Shown: positions 8,241 to 15,374, numbered from the stretch's first letter. The stretch is DNA of 16,656 nt from CAZPMT01 sp964587655 (GCA_964587655.1 CAZPMT010000129.1:1-16656), one strand, 5' to 3'. The notes: generated from the letters alone by a model not told the origin. Program-made: numbers and translations.

Positions 8241-8284
8241 CCGCGAACGCTACGCGGCTTGACCCGCGAACGAGGAGCGTAGCG
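8241..8284 (+). promoter_or_regulatory. Mutually exclusive hairpins in the TerC leader
   Basis: Hairpin 1 pairs CCGCG (8241-8245) with CGCGG (8253-8257). Hairpin 2 pairs CGCTACGC (8248-8255) with GCGTAGCG (8277-8284), a perfect 8-bp stem lying between the Shine-Dalgarno GAGGAG (8272-8277) and the ATG at 8286. The two share bases, so only one can form. Hairpin 2 would hinder ribosome loading. The leader does not show the yybP-ykoY manganese-riboswitch pattern often found before related genes. It may be a simple translational switch, but this is untested. The remaining 8130-8240 holds nothing recognised. Confidence 0.35.
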
Positions 8285-8285
8285 A

Positions 8286-9362
8286 ATGGTTTGGCTTTGG
8301 ATAGCATTCATCAGCTTTGTACTCTTGATGTTGGCGCTGGACCTGGGGGTCTTTCATAGGAAAGCCCATGTGGTTGCGGTGAAAGAGGCCCTCGTGTGGT
8401 CCGCCGTGTGGGCCACGCTGGGGCTGATCTTCTCCGTGTTCGTGTACTACGGGTATGAGAACCACTGGCTGGGACTGGGTAGTTCGATCGATGCTGTCGA
8501 CGGGGTGATCAACGATGGCACGACGGCAACGCAGAAGTACCTGACCGGCTATGTCGTCGAGAAGTCGCTCAGCGTGGACAACATCTTCGTGATCGCCATG
8601 ATCTTCGGCTTCTTCGCGGTGCCGCCGCTCTACCAGCACCGCGTGTTGTTCTGGGGCATTCTGGGCGCTCTACTCCTGCGCGGCGCGATGATCGCTCTCG
8701 GGGCGAAGCTGATCGCAGAGTTCCACTGGGTTCTGTACCTCTTTGCCGTCTTCCTGATCCTTACGGCGATCAAGATGCTTTTCCTCAAGACAGAGCAGAC
8801 CGATCCAAACAAGAACGTCATGGTTCGGTTGACGCGACGCTTTTTCCCGGTGACCGCCAGGTTTCACGGCGAGCACTTCATCGTTCGTGCCGGGGCGCCC
8901 GCGTCGTACGAGAGCGAGGCCCCCGGTGCGCCCGCGATGCCGGACGAAGTCGTGGAGAAGGCTCGGCCGGGAACGCTGCTTCTCACGCCTCTCGCGCTGG
9001 CCCTCGTCATGGTCGAGACAACCGACCTGATCTTCGCTGTCGACTCGATCCCGGCCATCTTTGCCATCACGGGCGACCCCTTCTTGGTCTTCACTAGCAA
9101 CGTGTTTGCGATCCTGGGCCTCCGGTCGCTCTATTTCGCGCTGGCCGGGATGGTGAAGAAGTTCCGTTACCTCAAGGTCGCGCTCGCCTTGGTCTTGATG
9201 GTCGTGGGCGTTAAGATGCTGCTTGCCGAATGGCTGAAGCTCGCCCTCGGGAAGCACTTCAACCTGTACTTGCTGATGGTGGTGCTCGTAATCCTGGCAA
9301 CCGGGGTCGCCGGTTCACTATTAGCTGAACGCCGAAACAAGAGCCGCCTAAGAATCCGATGA
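8286..9362 (+). CDS. TerC/Alx-family integral membrane metal transporter
   Basis: The 358-residue protein is a typical full-length TerC/Alx family member with about nine membrane segments. The signature acidic motifs are VEKSLSVDNIFV (91-102) and VETTDLIFAVDSIPA (243-257). Their Asp and Glu residues are thought to bind metal. A hydrophilic cytosolic loop (about 168-228) separates the two halves. E. coli Alx and related proteins export Mn2+; others are linked to tellurite resistance or metalation of secreted enzymes. Position after a Ca2+ pump and channel on the same strand suggests divalent-cation homeostasis. The 156-bp gap allows its own promoter. The ion is not determined by sequence. Confidence 0.92.
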   Translation: MVWLWIAFISFVLLMLALDLGVFHRKAHVVAVKEALVWSAVWATLGLIFSVFVYYGYENHWLGLGSSIDAVDGVINDGTTATQKYLTGYVVEKSLSVDNIFVIAMIFGFFAVPPLYQHRVLFWGILGALLLRGAMIALGAKLIAEFHWVLYLFAVFLILTAIKMLFLKTEQTDPNKNVMVRLTRRFFPVTARFHGEHFIVRAGAPASYESEAPGAPAMPDEVVEKARPGTLLLTPLALALVMVETTDLIFAVDSIPAIFAITGDPFLVFTSNVFAILGLRSLYFALAGMVKKFRYLKVALALVLMVVGVKMLLAEWLKLALGKHFNLYLLMVVLVILATGVAGSLLAERRNKSRLRIR

Positions 9363-9477
9363 AGGGAAAGGACACGTCGGACTCGTAGCGGAAAGCATGC
9401 GGCTTGGGGCGGTCGGATATGTTCCGCGAAATTCAGTCGTCCACACGCACGCGTAGGCCCTCTTTCGTTCAGTTCCG

Positions 9478-10920
9478 CTACAAGAGGGAATCGGCGAGAC
9501 GGGCCATGCCCTGAAGCGACTTGAGTAGCACCGACCGTTGATTCCATTCCTGCAAGGTGAGCGTCCGGCTATCTGCAAAATAGCGATCCTGTATCGCACG
9601 GAGCGACGCGACGGTCTCGGAATCATAGACCATCAAGCTCACTTCGCTGTTCAGCACAAAAGAACGAATATCCACATTACTCGATCCAATGAGGGCAACG
9701 TTCTCATCAACGCTCATGTGCTTCGCATGCAGAAACCTTGGCTGGTAGACATGGATGCACACGCCCGCTCGCAACATTTGCTCATAATAGGACTTCTGCG
9801 CGAACAAGACGAACTTGAGGTCGCTTTTCTCGGAGACGACCAAGTGTACCTCCACCCCACGCAGCACCGCGGTCTCCATGGCCTGCAACAGGGACTCATC
9901 CGGAACGAAGTAGGGGGTAGTGATCACCACGCGCTTGTGTGCATTGTGCAGGAGTGCAACCATGACCATCTGCACATTGGCCCGCCCATAGCCCGGGCCA
10001 CTGGGCAGCACCTGTGCCAGCGCCTTCCCAACGGGTTGGTGCCTTGGCATCAGAGTGGAATCGGTGATGAGACTCCCCGACTCGAAGTACCAGTCAGCCA
10101 AGAACACGACCTGGAGTTGCGAGACGACGGCGCCCCGGATGCGTACAACCAACTCTTCGTTGACGATTCCATTCTTGAGGTCTGCGTCTACGATATTCTG
10201 CGACCCGATATAACCGACGCGGCCATCGATTACGGCGATCTTGCGGTGGTTGCGCAAATCGAATCGAACGGTCTTGGCGCGTAGGAATCCGACGGGAAGC
10301 ATTTCCAGAACACTCACACCGTTGGCGCGCAGTTGTGGCGCGAGGCTCTTCAGCGCTGTCCAGGACCCGATCGCATCCATGAGCACGCGACAGGTGACTC
10401 CCCGCTGCGCCGCACGGATCAACGCGGCGGTCACAGCGCGTCCGGCGGAATCATCGGCGAAAATGTAATACAGCAGATGAACGCTATGACGGGCGGAATC
10501 GATGTCTCCAATCAGCCTTTGGATGGATGCATCATAGTCGTCAAGCAGTCCGATATGATTCCCCGTTTCTACTCCGAGTTCCCCCAGCGCCTCGACGATG
10601 CTCACCGTATGCCGCAATTCCGGCGACATGTCGGGGAGATCCGGCGCGGTGTGTTGCCACTGTGCTTCTGTCTCGTGAATGCGCTCTGATGCCTTCATGA
10701 GTATCCTGATCCGCTTTTTCGGCAGAGAGATCCGGCCGAAAAGGGCGTATAGGATCACGCCGATCATTGGAAAGAAGAAAATCAGAAGCAACCAGGTGCG
10801 GGCGGCGCCAGGACTCTTGTGCTGCGGCACGTAGAACAACATAACGATGCAGATCAGCCACTCGACGAGCAAGTAGATCGTTTCGCCCCATAGAAGGAGC
10901 GTGTCTAGCGTAAAGGCCAT
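9478..10920 (-). CDS. cls: Cardiolipin synthase (phospholipase D superfamily)
   Basis: The 480-residue protein has two N-terminal membrane segments (about 8-30 and 41-61, with the usual SPGAARTW link). Two HKD catalytic motifs follow: H225/K227/D232 (HRKIAVIDG, with GSQN after it) and H398/K400/D405 (HAKHMSVDE, with GSSN). The length and order match ClsA-type enzymes, which join two phosphatidylglycerol molecules into cardiolipin and glycerol at the inner membrane. It is convergent with the TerC gene; the 115 bp between them show no clear terminator. The reverse-strand promoter at 10958-10986 could drive it alone. Confidence 0.93.
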   Translation of the reverse strand: MAFTLDTLLLWGETIYLLVEWLICIVMLFYVPQHKSPGAARTWLLLIFFFPMIGVILYALFGRISLPKKRIRILMKASERIHETEAQWQHTAPDLPDMSPELRHTVSIVEALGELGVETGNHIGLLDDYDASIQRLIGDIDSARHSVHLLYYIFADDSAGRAVTAALIRAAQRGVTCRVLMDAIGSWTALKSLAPQLRANGVSVLEMLPVGFLRAKTVRFDLRNHRKIAVIDGRVGYIGSQNIVDADLKNGIVNEELVVRIRGAVVSQLQVVFLADWYFESGSLITDSTLMPRHQPVGKALAQVLPSGPGYGRANVQMVMVALLHNAHKRVVITTPYFVPDESLLQAMETAVLRGVEVHLVVSEKSDLKFVLFAQKSYYEQMLRAGVCIHVYQPRFLHAKHMSVDENVALIGSSNVDIRSFVLNSEVSLMVYDSETVASLRAIQDRYFADSRTLTLQEWNQRSVLLKSLQGMARLADSLL

Positions 10921-10957
10921 GACCGCAGTCTCCGAGTCTCAGCAGCAGTGTGCGCAT

Positions 10958-10986
10958 ATCATACCGGTCCGGTCGCGGGCTGTCGA
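10958..10986 (-). promoter_or_regulatory. Sigma70-type promoter for cardiolipin synthase
   Basis: Read on the minus strand, TCGACA (10986-10981) and TATGAT (10963-10958) are separated by exactly 17 bp. The -10 element lies 37 bp before the cls start. Both boxes match the consensus at four or more of six positions. No experimental support is available. Confidence 0.4.
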
Positions 10987-11039
10987 GGAATGAACGAACA
11001 GCCAAACCAGCGAGACGCCGGACATTCGGAAATGGAAAT

Positions 11040-11050
11040 GGGGTCAGGTC
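11040..11050 (+). repeat. Left-end terminal repeat of the RAYT element
   Basis: GGGGTCAGGTC sits 20 bp before the RAYT N-terminal start codon. Its last eight bases are the inverted partner of GACCTGAC at 4369-4376. This end motif is typical of this RAYT type. Confidence 0.55.
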
Positions 11051-11070
11051 ATTTGCGGCAGGATATTTGC

Positions 11071-11184
11071 ATGGCCAGACCACTTCGAATCGGGTTTGCA
11101 GGGGCGCTTTGTCACGTGACAAGTCGCGGCGACCGTCGCGAACGCATCTGCGAGGACAATGGGGATCGGAAAGCGTTTCTGGAG
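11071..11184 (+). pseudogene. Truncated REP-associated tyrosine transposase (N-terminus)
   Basis: From ATG 11071 the first 38 residues (MARPLRIGFAGALCHVTSRG, then DRRERICEDNGDRKAFLE) match the conserved start of RAYT/Y1 transposases. After the glutamate the family sequence stops abruptly. The frame stays open to 11235 with unrelated codons that belong to the PHP leader region. The HUH histidines and catalytic tyrosine, which lie further on in intact proteins, are missing. It is a remnant, and its matching C-terminal half is at 4184-4354. Confidence 0.85.
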
Positions 11185-11381
11185 ATTCCATGTGTCATGA
11201 CCGATTCTGAGTCGGGAGTCGCGAGCGCCACTTGATCCGGCTGCCGGCCAGCACGTATCGTCAGTCACTCAGCGTATCCGCGGCGTCGACTGCTTCGTGG
11301 GTAGGCGCCGGGTACGGGTGTGACAGAACGACGAGGTGCCTTCATGCAGATCGGAACGACACGGCGCGGGTTCATCCGCGC
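11161..11381 (+). repeat. Direct repeat copy B
   Basis: This is the partner of 3930-4155. It starts inside the RAYT fragment at GDRKAFLE, covers the leader of the Tat-PHP gene and ends about 12 codons into that gene. Here both flanks make sense: an N-terminal RAYT on the left and an intact PHP gene on the right. Copy B is therefore probably closer to the ancestral state. Confidence 0.9.
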
Positions 11382-12222
11382 GGCATCCGTATGCGCCTTT
11401 GCATCATACATCGGAAGAGGAGTCGCCGGCGCGATGGAACAGAACGGCACATCCGATGGTATGAAGATCGATACCATCGAGTTGGGTTTTCCGCTCGCGG
11501 ACTTCCACGTGCATCTGGACAACAGCACGATTGACGAGGTCCTCATGCTTTCCACCGAGCGCGGCGTCAAGTTCGGCATTGTCGAGCACGCAGGAACAAA
11601 GGAGAACAAATACCCCGTGGTCCTCAGCAATGACGAGGAGTTGTCGGCGTATCTGAAGATGCTCGACGGCAAACCCGTCTACAAAGGCGTCCAGGCCGAG
11701 TACAACGACTGGATGGGCTGCTTCTCGAACGGCGTACTCGATCAACTCGACTTCGTGCTCACGGACACAATGACCTTTCCCGGCAAGGACGGGCGCCGCA
11801 TGAAACTCTGGGAGAAGGACTCCGACATCGGCGAACCCAATGACTTCATGGACCGCTTTGTGGACTGGCACATCGAGATCCTGTCCTGCGGGCGCGTGGA
11901 CATCCTTGCGAACGTGTCGTGGCTGCCGACGCCGCTCTCCTCGGACTACGACGCGTGGTGGACCGAGCCGCGCATGCGCAAAGTGATCGATGCAGCTCTC
12001 AAGAAGAACATCGCGATCGAGATCAGTTCCAGTTTCAAGTTGCCAAGAATGCCGTTCCTCCGGATGGCCAAGGCAGCGGGAATCAAGTTCAGCTTCGGCT
12101 CGAACGGACGGTATCCGAACATGGGCAGGCTCGACCACAGCATTCTCATGGCCAAAGAACTCGGCCTCAAGAGTTCGGATATGTTTGATCCCGCGGCGAA
12201 ACGGCACAAGACGGACGGCTAA
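11344..12222 (+). CDS. Tat-exported PHP-type metal-dependent hydrolase
   Basis: Start ATG 11344 is preceded by GAGGTG and gives a 292-residue protein. The twin-arginine leader is TTRRGFIRAA, then a short hydrophobic stretch and GVAGA near residue 30, so folded export to the periplasm is predicted. The mature part opens with FHVHLD (H55, H57), then EH (81-82), an acidic E119, DILAN (186-190), GSN (252-254) and LDHS (D264, H265). These are laid out like the metal ligands of PHP-domain phosphoesterases. The TDHN-type second motif is altered to VEHAG. Substrate unknown. Its first codons and leader are duplicated at 4118. Confidence 0.75.
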   Translation: MQIGTTRRGFIRAASVCAFASYIGRGVAGAMEQNGTSDGMKIDTIELGFPLADFHVHLDNSTIDEVLMLSTERGVKFGIVEHAGTKENKYPVVLSNDEELSAYLKMLDGKPVYKGVQAEYNDWMGCFSNGVLDQLDFVLTDTMTFPGKDGRRMKLWEKDSDIGEPNDFMDRFVDWHIEILSCGRVDILANVSWLPTPLSSDYDAWWTEPRMRKVIDAALKKNIAIEISSSFKLPRMPFLRMAKAAGIKFSFGSNGRYPNMGRLDHSILMAKELGLKSSDMFDPAAKRHKTDG

Positions 12223-12260
12223 TGAGTTAATGCGCGACCTCATTACTGTCCAAAACAGAT

Positions 12261-12438
12261 CCAACGCAGAGACGCAGAGGACACAGAGAAATGCGGAGAG
12301 GTCCATCCTACGGGTCGCTATCTGGCAAGACCTGCCCTTGAGACCAAGAATCCAGGGGCTTTGGCTGTGAGATTTCTGAATTGAACAGCAGAAACCGAAG
12401 ACGTTTTTCTCTGCGACTCTCCGCGGCCTCTGCGTTGG
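12261..12438. repeat. Inverted repeat of the AACGCAGAGACGCAGAG family
   Basis: The left arm begins CCAACGCAGAGACGCAGAGG (12261), continuing to GAGAAA at about 12291. The right arm, read in reverse from 12438, begins CCAACGCAGAGGCCGCGGAG. The arms are imperfect and enclose about 115 bp without a gene. Such arms form dispersed, MITE-like repeats in several bacterial phyla; related single copies lie at 13798-13818 and 14731-14752. Apart from this repeat and the remnant at 12647, the gap 12223-12793 shows nothing I recognise. Confidence 0.65.
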
Positions 12439-12646
12439 TCTTCAGTCGACTAATCTGGACAAGACTGGCGCGACCTCTTCATCCATGCTTCATGGAAGTG
12501 ATAACTCGACCGAGACCTCGATTGTTCCTTTCTCTCCTTCCTTTCGGAATGCGATCCGCTTCTGCTGAACGTTCCCAATTACCGGCAGGTCGTCGATGCG
12601 GATCGCGCAACCGGCGTCCGCCTTCAGCTTTGCCCGGCCTCGCGCG

Positions 12647-12766
12647 AAACCCGCAATCGCGATCCCCATGCACTACGGAAGCATCGTAGGAAAAGCCGAT
12701 GACGCCCAACGCTTCAAAGACCTCCTCAAAGGCAAAGCGGAAGTCATCATCAAGAACCACGAATGA
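12647..12766 (+). pseudogene. C-terminal remnant of a metallo-beta-lactamase-fold hydrolase
   Basis: The frame reads KPAIAIPMHYGSIVGKADDA and continues with FKDLLKGKAEVII to a TGA stop. The IPMHYG motif, followed by an F-xx-LLKG helix and an EVI strand, is the typical end of UPF0173-like metallo-beta-lactamase-fold proteins. Its histidine is a metal ligand in intact members. Upstream of the lysine the family sequence is lost, and the catalytic HxHxDH motif is absent. A 32-residue ORF from ATG 12668 would remain. It is probably a decayed gene. It ends 27 bp from the end of the opposing DUF1080 gene. Confidence 0.6.
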
Positions 12767-12793
12767 TTCGCTCGGGAGTGGGGGAGAGCGTGC

Positions 12794-13591
12794 CTACTTG
12801 CCCGGTTTGCCGCCGTCCAGGAGCTTCAAACGGATGTCCTTGAACTGGACCGTCATCGGCGGACCGCTGTGCAATTGCAGCGCCAGGATACCGGAGAAAT
12901 CCTGCTGCTTCGGGTCATTGTCGACCACCTGGGCCACGACCCGGCCGTTGACCTTCAACGTGATCTCCGGCCCGCGGCAGATCAGGTCATACTCATGCCA
13001 ATCCTCGAGCCGGAACCGCGCGTCCCCGCCCGCCCCTGCGATAGCGGTGACCGTCTTTTGACTATTGACGTCGAAGACCGCCTTCTCCCCGCGCCACGCC
13101 AACGTCTCGCGCCCATGCTCATCATACAACCGCACAAGCCACGGCGTACCCGTATTGTTATCAACCTGATACCCGCGGCAATCATCCCCAATCTTCCCGT
13201 CGAAGATCTCACTGCGGAACTGAAAGCCGCAGTTCACCTCCTGCGAACTCAAAATGCGATGGCGCAACTTCAACTCGAAATCCCCCAGCATGCCTCCCTG
13301 GCAAACCAGATAATGATTTCGATCCGTCGGATGCTCAGGCGAGATCTTCGCAGTGATCGCCCCATCCTCGACCGACCAAAAACTCATATCCGCCGCGTTC
13401 CAGCCCTTCAGCGACCTGCCGTCAAAGATCGACGTGAACCCCGCCTCATCCCGCAACCCCGGCAACGGATCCATCGCCCCCACGACATCACCTGCCGTGC
13501 CACTGACGTCCACCGCCTGCCTCCCCGCACACGACACCAGACAAACAACAATCCCCATCAACCCAATAGCGCCAACCCATACCCTTTTCAT
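12794..13591 (-). CDS. DUF1080 (3-keto-disaccharide hydrolase-like) lipoprotein
   Basis: The 265-residue protein has a signal peptide (MKRVWVGAIG, then a hydrophobic core) ending in the lipobox LVSC, with lipidated C21. The rest is one DUF1080 domain of concanavalin-like beta-sandwich fold. It opens with FTSIFDGRSLKGWN and carries the characteristic W-x-V-x-DGAI, DFELKLRHR, NCGFQFRS and WHEYDLICRG segments. Family members bind or cleave sugars, and some hydrolyse 3-keto-glycosides; many are encoded in numbers by Planctomycetes and relatives. GAGGAAGG (13606-13599) precedes the start at good spacing. It would sit on the periplasmic face of a membrane. The substrate cannot be read from sequence. 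Confidence 0.85.
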   Translation of the reverse strand: MKRVWVGAIGLMGIVVCLVSCAGRQAVDVSGTAGDVVGAMDPLPGLRDEAGFTSIFDGRSLKGWNAADMSFWSVEDGAITAKISPEHPTDRNHYLVCQGGMLGDFELKLRHRILSSQEVNCGFQFRSEIFDGKIGDDCRGYQVDNNTGTPWLVRLYDEHGRETLAWRGEKAVFDVNSQKTVTAIAGAGGDARFRLEDWHEYDLICRGPEITLKVNGRVVAQVVDNDPKQQDFSGILALQLHSGPPMTVQFKDIRLKLLDGGKPGK

Positions 13592-13787
13592 CAGTAGCCT
13601 TCCTCGTCAAGCAAGACTCTCTTGGCCAAGCAACACCGAACCGCACGGCATCCCAAACCAAGTCCACCCTCACAGCAAGTATGCCGCGAAACACAACAGT
13701 GTTCAAACGATCTGCACGGTAGCGCAACGCAGCGATCTGAAGTGTAAAGGTGAAGGATAGATGGAGCAACTTAGCGGGGTCTGCGGC

Positions 13788-13818
13788 GGCGAAGTTTGCT
13801 TTGCTCTTTGCGTCTTTT
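13788..13818. repeat. Dispersed repeat copy, left of the unknown membrane gene
   Basis: GGCGAAGTTTGCTTTGCTCT and the following TTGCGTCTTTT match 14718-14748 at 27 of 31 bases. The TTTGCGTCTTT part is the reverse complement of the AACGCAGAGACGCAG family. The two copies bracket the gene at 13922. Confidence 0.6.
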
Positions 13819-13836
13819 CAAGGATTCTAGTAAGAT
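13808..13836 (+). promoter_or_regulatory. Possible sigma70 promoter
   Basis: TTGCGT (13808-13813) and TAAGAT (13831-13836) are spaced by 17 bp, 86 bp before the next start codon. The -35 box falls within the dispersed repeat, so the repeat may have supplied it. Confidence 0.3.
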
Positions 13837-13921
13837 TGCTTTCTTGGTTCGATGGGAAATCCGAATCTGCTCATCAGACTTCCTGGCAGCAAGCCACCAG
13901 GCCTAGCGAGAGGAGGAACAT

Positions 13922-14677
13922 ATGGATTGGGGACAGGTTCTTTCAAACCAATGGACAGTCGCTATGGTAGCTACACTTGGCGGCATCGTTCTTGTGCCCC
14001 TGTTGCGCCTGGCTTTGGACTTTCTCCGAGCTCGCATTGGTCATTTCTCTGGTCGATACCTGAGTCTGAGTTGGAATCCAGACCGTACGTTCGTGCATGT
14101 CGAGGAAGTCCTATGCGCCCATAGGGGAAACCGGATGGCGGGTACAATCCGAGGCGTGGCAACGCTGAAGAAGGACCCCAACACCAACCAATACGTGCGT
14201 AGCGAGGCAAACCTTCGGAAATACAAGTTCTCAGGAAATGTAGAAGATCGTTTACTCGTCTTGTCGTATAGGAGCAGCCTTAAGGCTGTGCGGAGTGCGG
14301 GGTGTATTTCTATTGAACCAGAGAATACCGGTCTGCTGTTCTTTGGAGAATGGGTCGGTCTTGTAGACAAAGCGGTTCTGTCCGGGGAGTGTCTTTGGCG
14401 CATGTTGGGACGAGAGGAGCGCTTAAGATCCGGGACGGAGGCGTTCCTCCAACTGGCGGAATCGCTAGCCAACCAGTATGCAGCAGCGCTTGATCGACAA
14501 GATCGACGCGGCAGACGAAGCAAGACCTCTATCCCACCAATCAATGATCAGTCAAGAGAGCCCAAAGAAGTCGTTGATCTTCCTGGAGGCAAGAGTGTGA
14601 CTGTACCTCAGAAAGACCTGATAATGCTCGGCCGAGAGTACATCAGGGTCATGCAGCTACAGGCTCTTCTGGGGTGA
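13922..14677 (+). CDS. Unrecognised protein: N-terminal TM anchor plus beta-rich domain
   Basis: The 251-residue protein has a strong AGGAGG (13911-13916) before its ATG. One hydrophobic segment (about 13-36) is followed by RAR, which would place the rest in the cytosol. Residues 42-160 alternate short strands and turns: GRYLSLSW, VHVEEVL, RMAGTIRGVATL, KYKFSGNV, RLLVLSY, GCISIEP, TGLLFFGEWVGL. They suggest a small beta-barrel or lipocalin-like fold. A basic linker (191-201) and a short C-terminal region with GREYIRVMQLQALL (237-250) follow. The architecture recalls membrane-anchored beta-barrel effectors such as Cap15, but no CD-NTase gene is nearby. Function unknown. Confidence 0.7.
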   Translation: MDWGQVLSNQWTVAMVATLGGIVLVPLLRLALDFLRARIGHFSGRYLSLSWNPDRTFVHVEEVLCAHRGNRMAGTIRGVATLKKDPNTNQYVRSEANLRKYKFSGNVEDRLLVLSYRSSLKAVRSAGCISIEPENTGLLFFGEWVGLVDKAVLSGECLWRMLGREERLRSGTEAFLQLAESLANQYAAALDRQDRRGRRSKTSIPPINDQSREPKEVVDLPGGKSVTVPQKDLIMLGREYIRVMQLQALLG

Positions 14678-14717
14678 AGAGCTTTCCGTCTGATCGTTAT
14701 TAGCCGCTGCCAGTTCG

Positions 14718-14748
14718 GGCGAAGTTTGTTTTGATCTTCGCGTCTTTG
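14718..14748. repeat. Dispersed repeat copy, right of the unknown membrane gene
   Basis: This is the partner of 13788-13818 in the same orientation. It extends as CTTCGCGTCTTTGCGTTGAG to 14755 and is closer to the family consensus. It lies 41 bp after the stop of the membrane protein gene. Confidence 0.6.
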
Positions 14749-14756
14749 CGTTGAGA

Positions 14757-14786
14757 TTGAAATGGCGTGCGGACGTCCTATACGTC
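14757..14786 (+). promoter_or_regulatory. Promoter and overlapping palindrome of the toxin-antitoxin operon
   Basis: TTGAAA (14757-14762) and TATACG (14779-14784) are 16 bp apart. A GACGT-CCTAT-ACGTC inverted repeat (14772-14786) covers the -10 box, where an antitoxin operator is expected for autoregulation. A second palindrome, GATGA-GA-TCATC (14831-14842), abuts the antitoxin start codon. Confidence 0.4.
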
Positions 14787-14842
14787 GCGCTGGCGACAGC
14801 GATATTGATTTTCCTTGCGGGACGTGAGAAGATGAGATCATC

Positions 14843-15079
14843 ATGACGACAATCGTTGAACAGATCGTGGGGCAGGTCAAGTCCCTTTCCGCAAAGGAAC
14901 TCGACGAGTTGCTCTCCTGGCTGGCGGACTACGAACTGGAACACTTGGACGAGTGGGATAAAGAGTTCGAGCGGGATTCCCAAGATGGGGGATCTCTGAG
15001 TTCGGTCTTGGATCGTGTCCGCGCGGATATCGCCTCGGGAAGGACGAGGCCGCTTGATGATTTCATTGACAACTCCTGA
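14843..15079 (+). CDS. Type II antitoxin of a RelE/ParE-like module
   Basis: The 78-residue acidic protein is predicted to be mostly helical: residues 1-55 are rich in Leu, Glu and Asp. It ends with LDRVRADIASGRTRPLDDFI, the kind of extended tail by which antitoxins wrap their toxin. It shows no obvious DNA-binding motif of known type. The assignment rests on size, charge and its 23-nt overlap with the downstream toxin. Two palindromes upstream suggest autorepression. The ribosome-binding site is weak (GAGAAG, about 14826). Confidence 0.75.
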   Translation: MTTIVEQIVGQVKSLSAKELDELLSWLADYELEHLDEWDKEFERDSQDGGSLSSVLDRVRADIASGRTRPLDDFIDNS

Positions 15080-15317
15080 CTTCTGGACCTCCTACGCTGC
15101 CTTGCCCCCTGAGATAAAGAAAAGAGCCAAGGTCGCATATCGACTTTGGAAACAAGACCGTCGTCACCCTTCCCTCCGGTTCAAGAAAACGGGCAACGTC
15201 TGGTCCATCAGAATCGGGGATGGTTATCGGGCTTTGGCTATTGTTCAAGGGGACACCTTCTACTGGTTCTGGATCGGAGACCACAATACCTACAAGAGGC
15301 TGGTTGGTAGCCTGTGA
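15057..15317 (+). CDS. RelE/ParE-superfamily toxin
   Basis: ATG 15057 with GAGG 7 nt upstream gives 86 residues and overlaps the antitoxin by 23 nt, as expected for coupled translation. The sequence follows the short RelE/ParE fold: TPDFWTSYAALPPEIKKRAK (helical pair), WKQDRRHPSLRFKK, VWSIRIGDGYRALA and DTFYWFWIGDHNTYKRLV. The basic RF-K and R-IGDGYRA segments line the usual active face. Family members cut mRNA at the ribosome or inhibit gyrase, and this one could be either. An upstream in-frame ATG at 15015 would add 14 residues inside the antitoxin and is less likely. Confidence 0.85.
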   Translation: MISLTTPDFWTSYAALPPEIKKRAKVAYRLWKQDRRHPSLRFKKTGNVWSIRIGDGYRALAIVQGDTFYWFWIGDHNTYKRLVGSL

Positions 15318-15374
15318 TTTCTAATTCCAAAGCCGTAAGCAGAGAGCGACTACTATTGGTTAATAGTTAGTTTA

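Noticed and set aside
8130..8285. yybP-ykoY manganese riboswitch before the TerC gene
   Set aside because: I looked for the conserved loops of this class and did not find them; only simple hairpins are visible.
12869..13597. Plus-strand frame opposite the DUF1080 lipoprotein
   Set aside because: The minus strand has a signal peptide, lipobox and DUF1080 motifs; the plus frame is rich in Arg, Pro and Leu without motifs.
13922..15317. Complete CBASS-like defence operon
   Set aside because: No CD-NTase, ubiquitin-like or nuclease partner is encoded beside the TM beta-rich protein, and the resemblance is architectural only.
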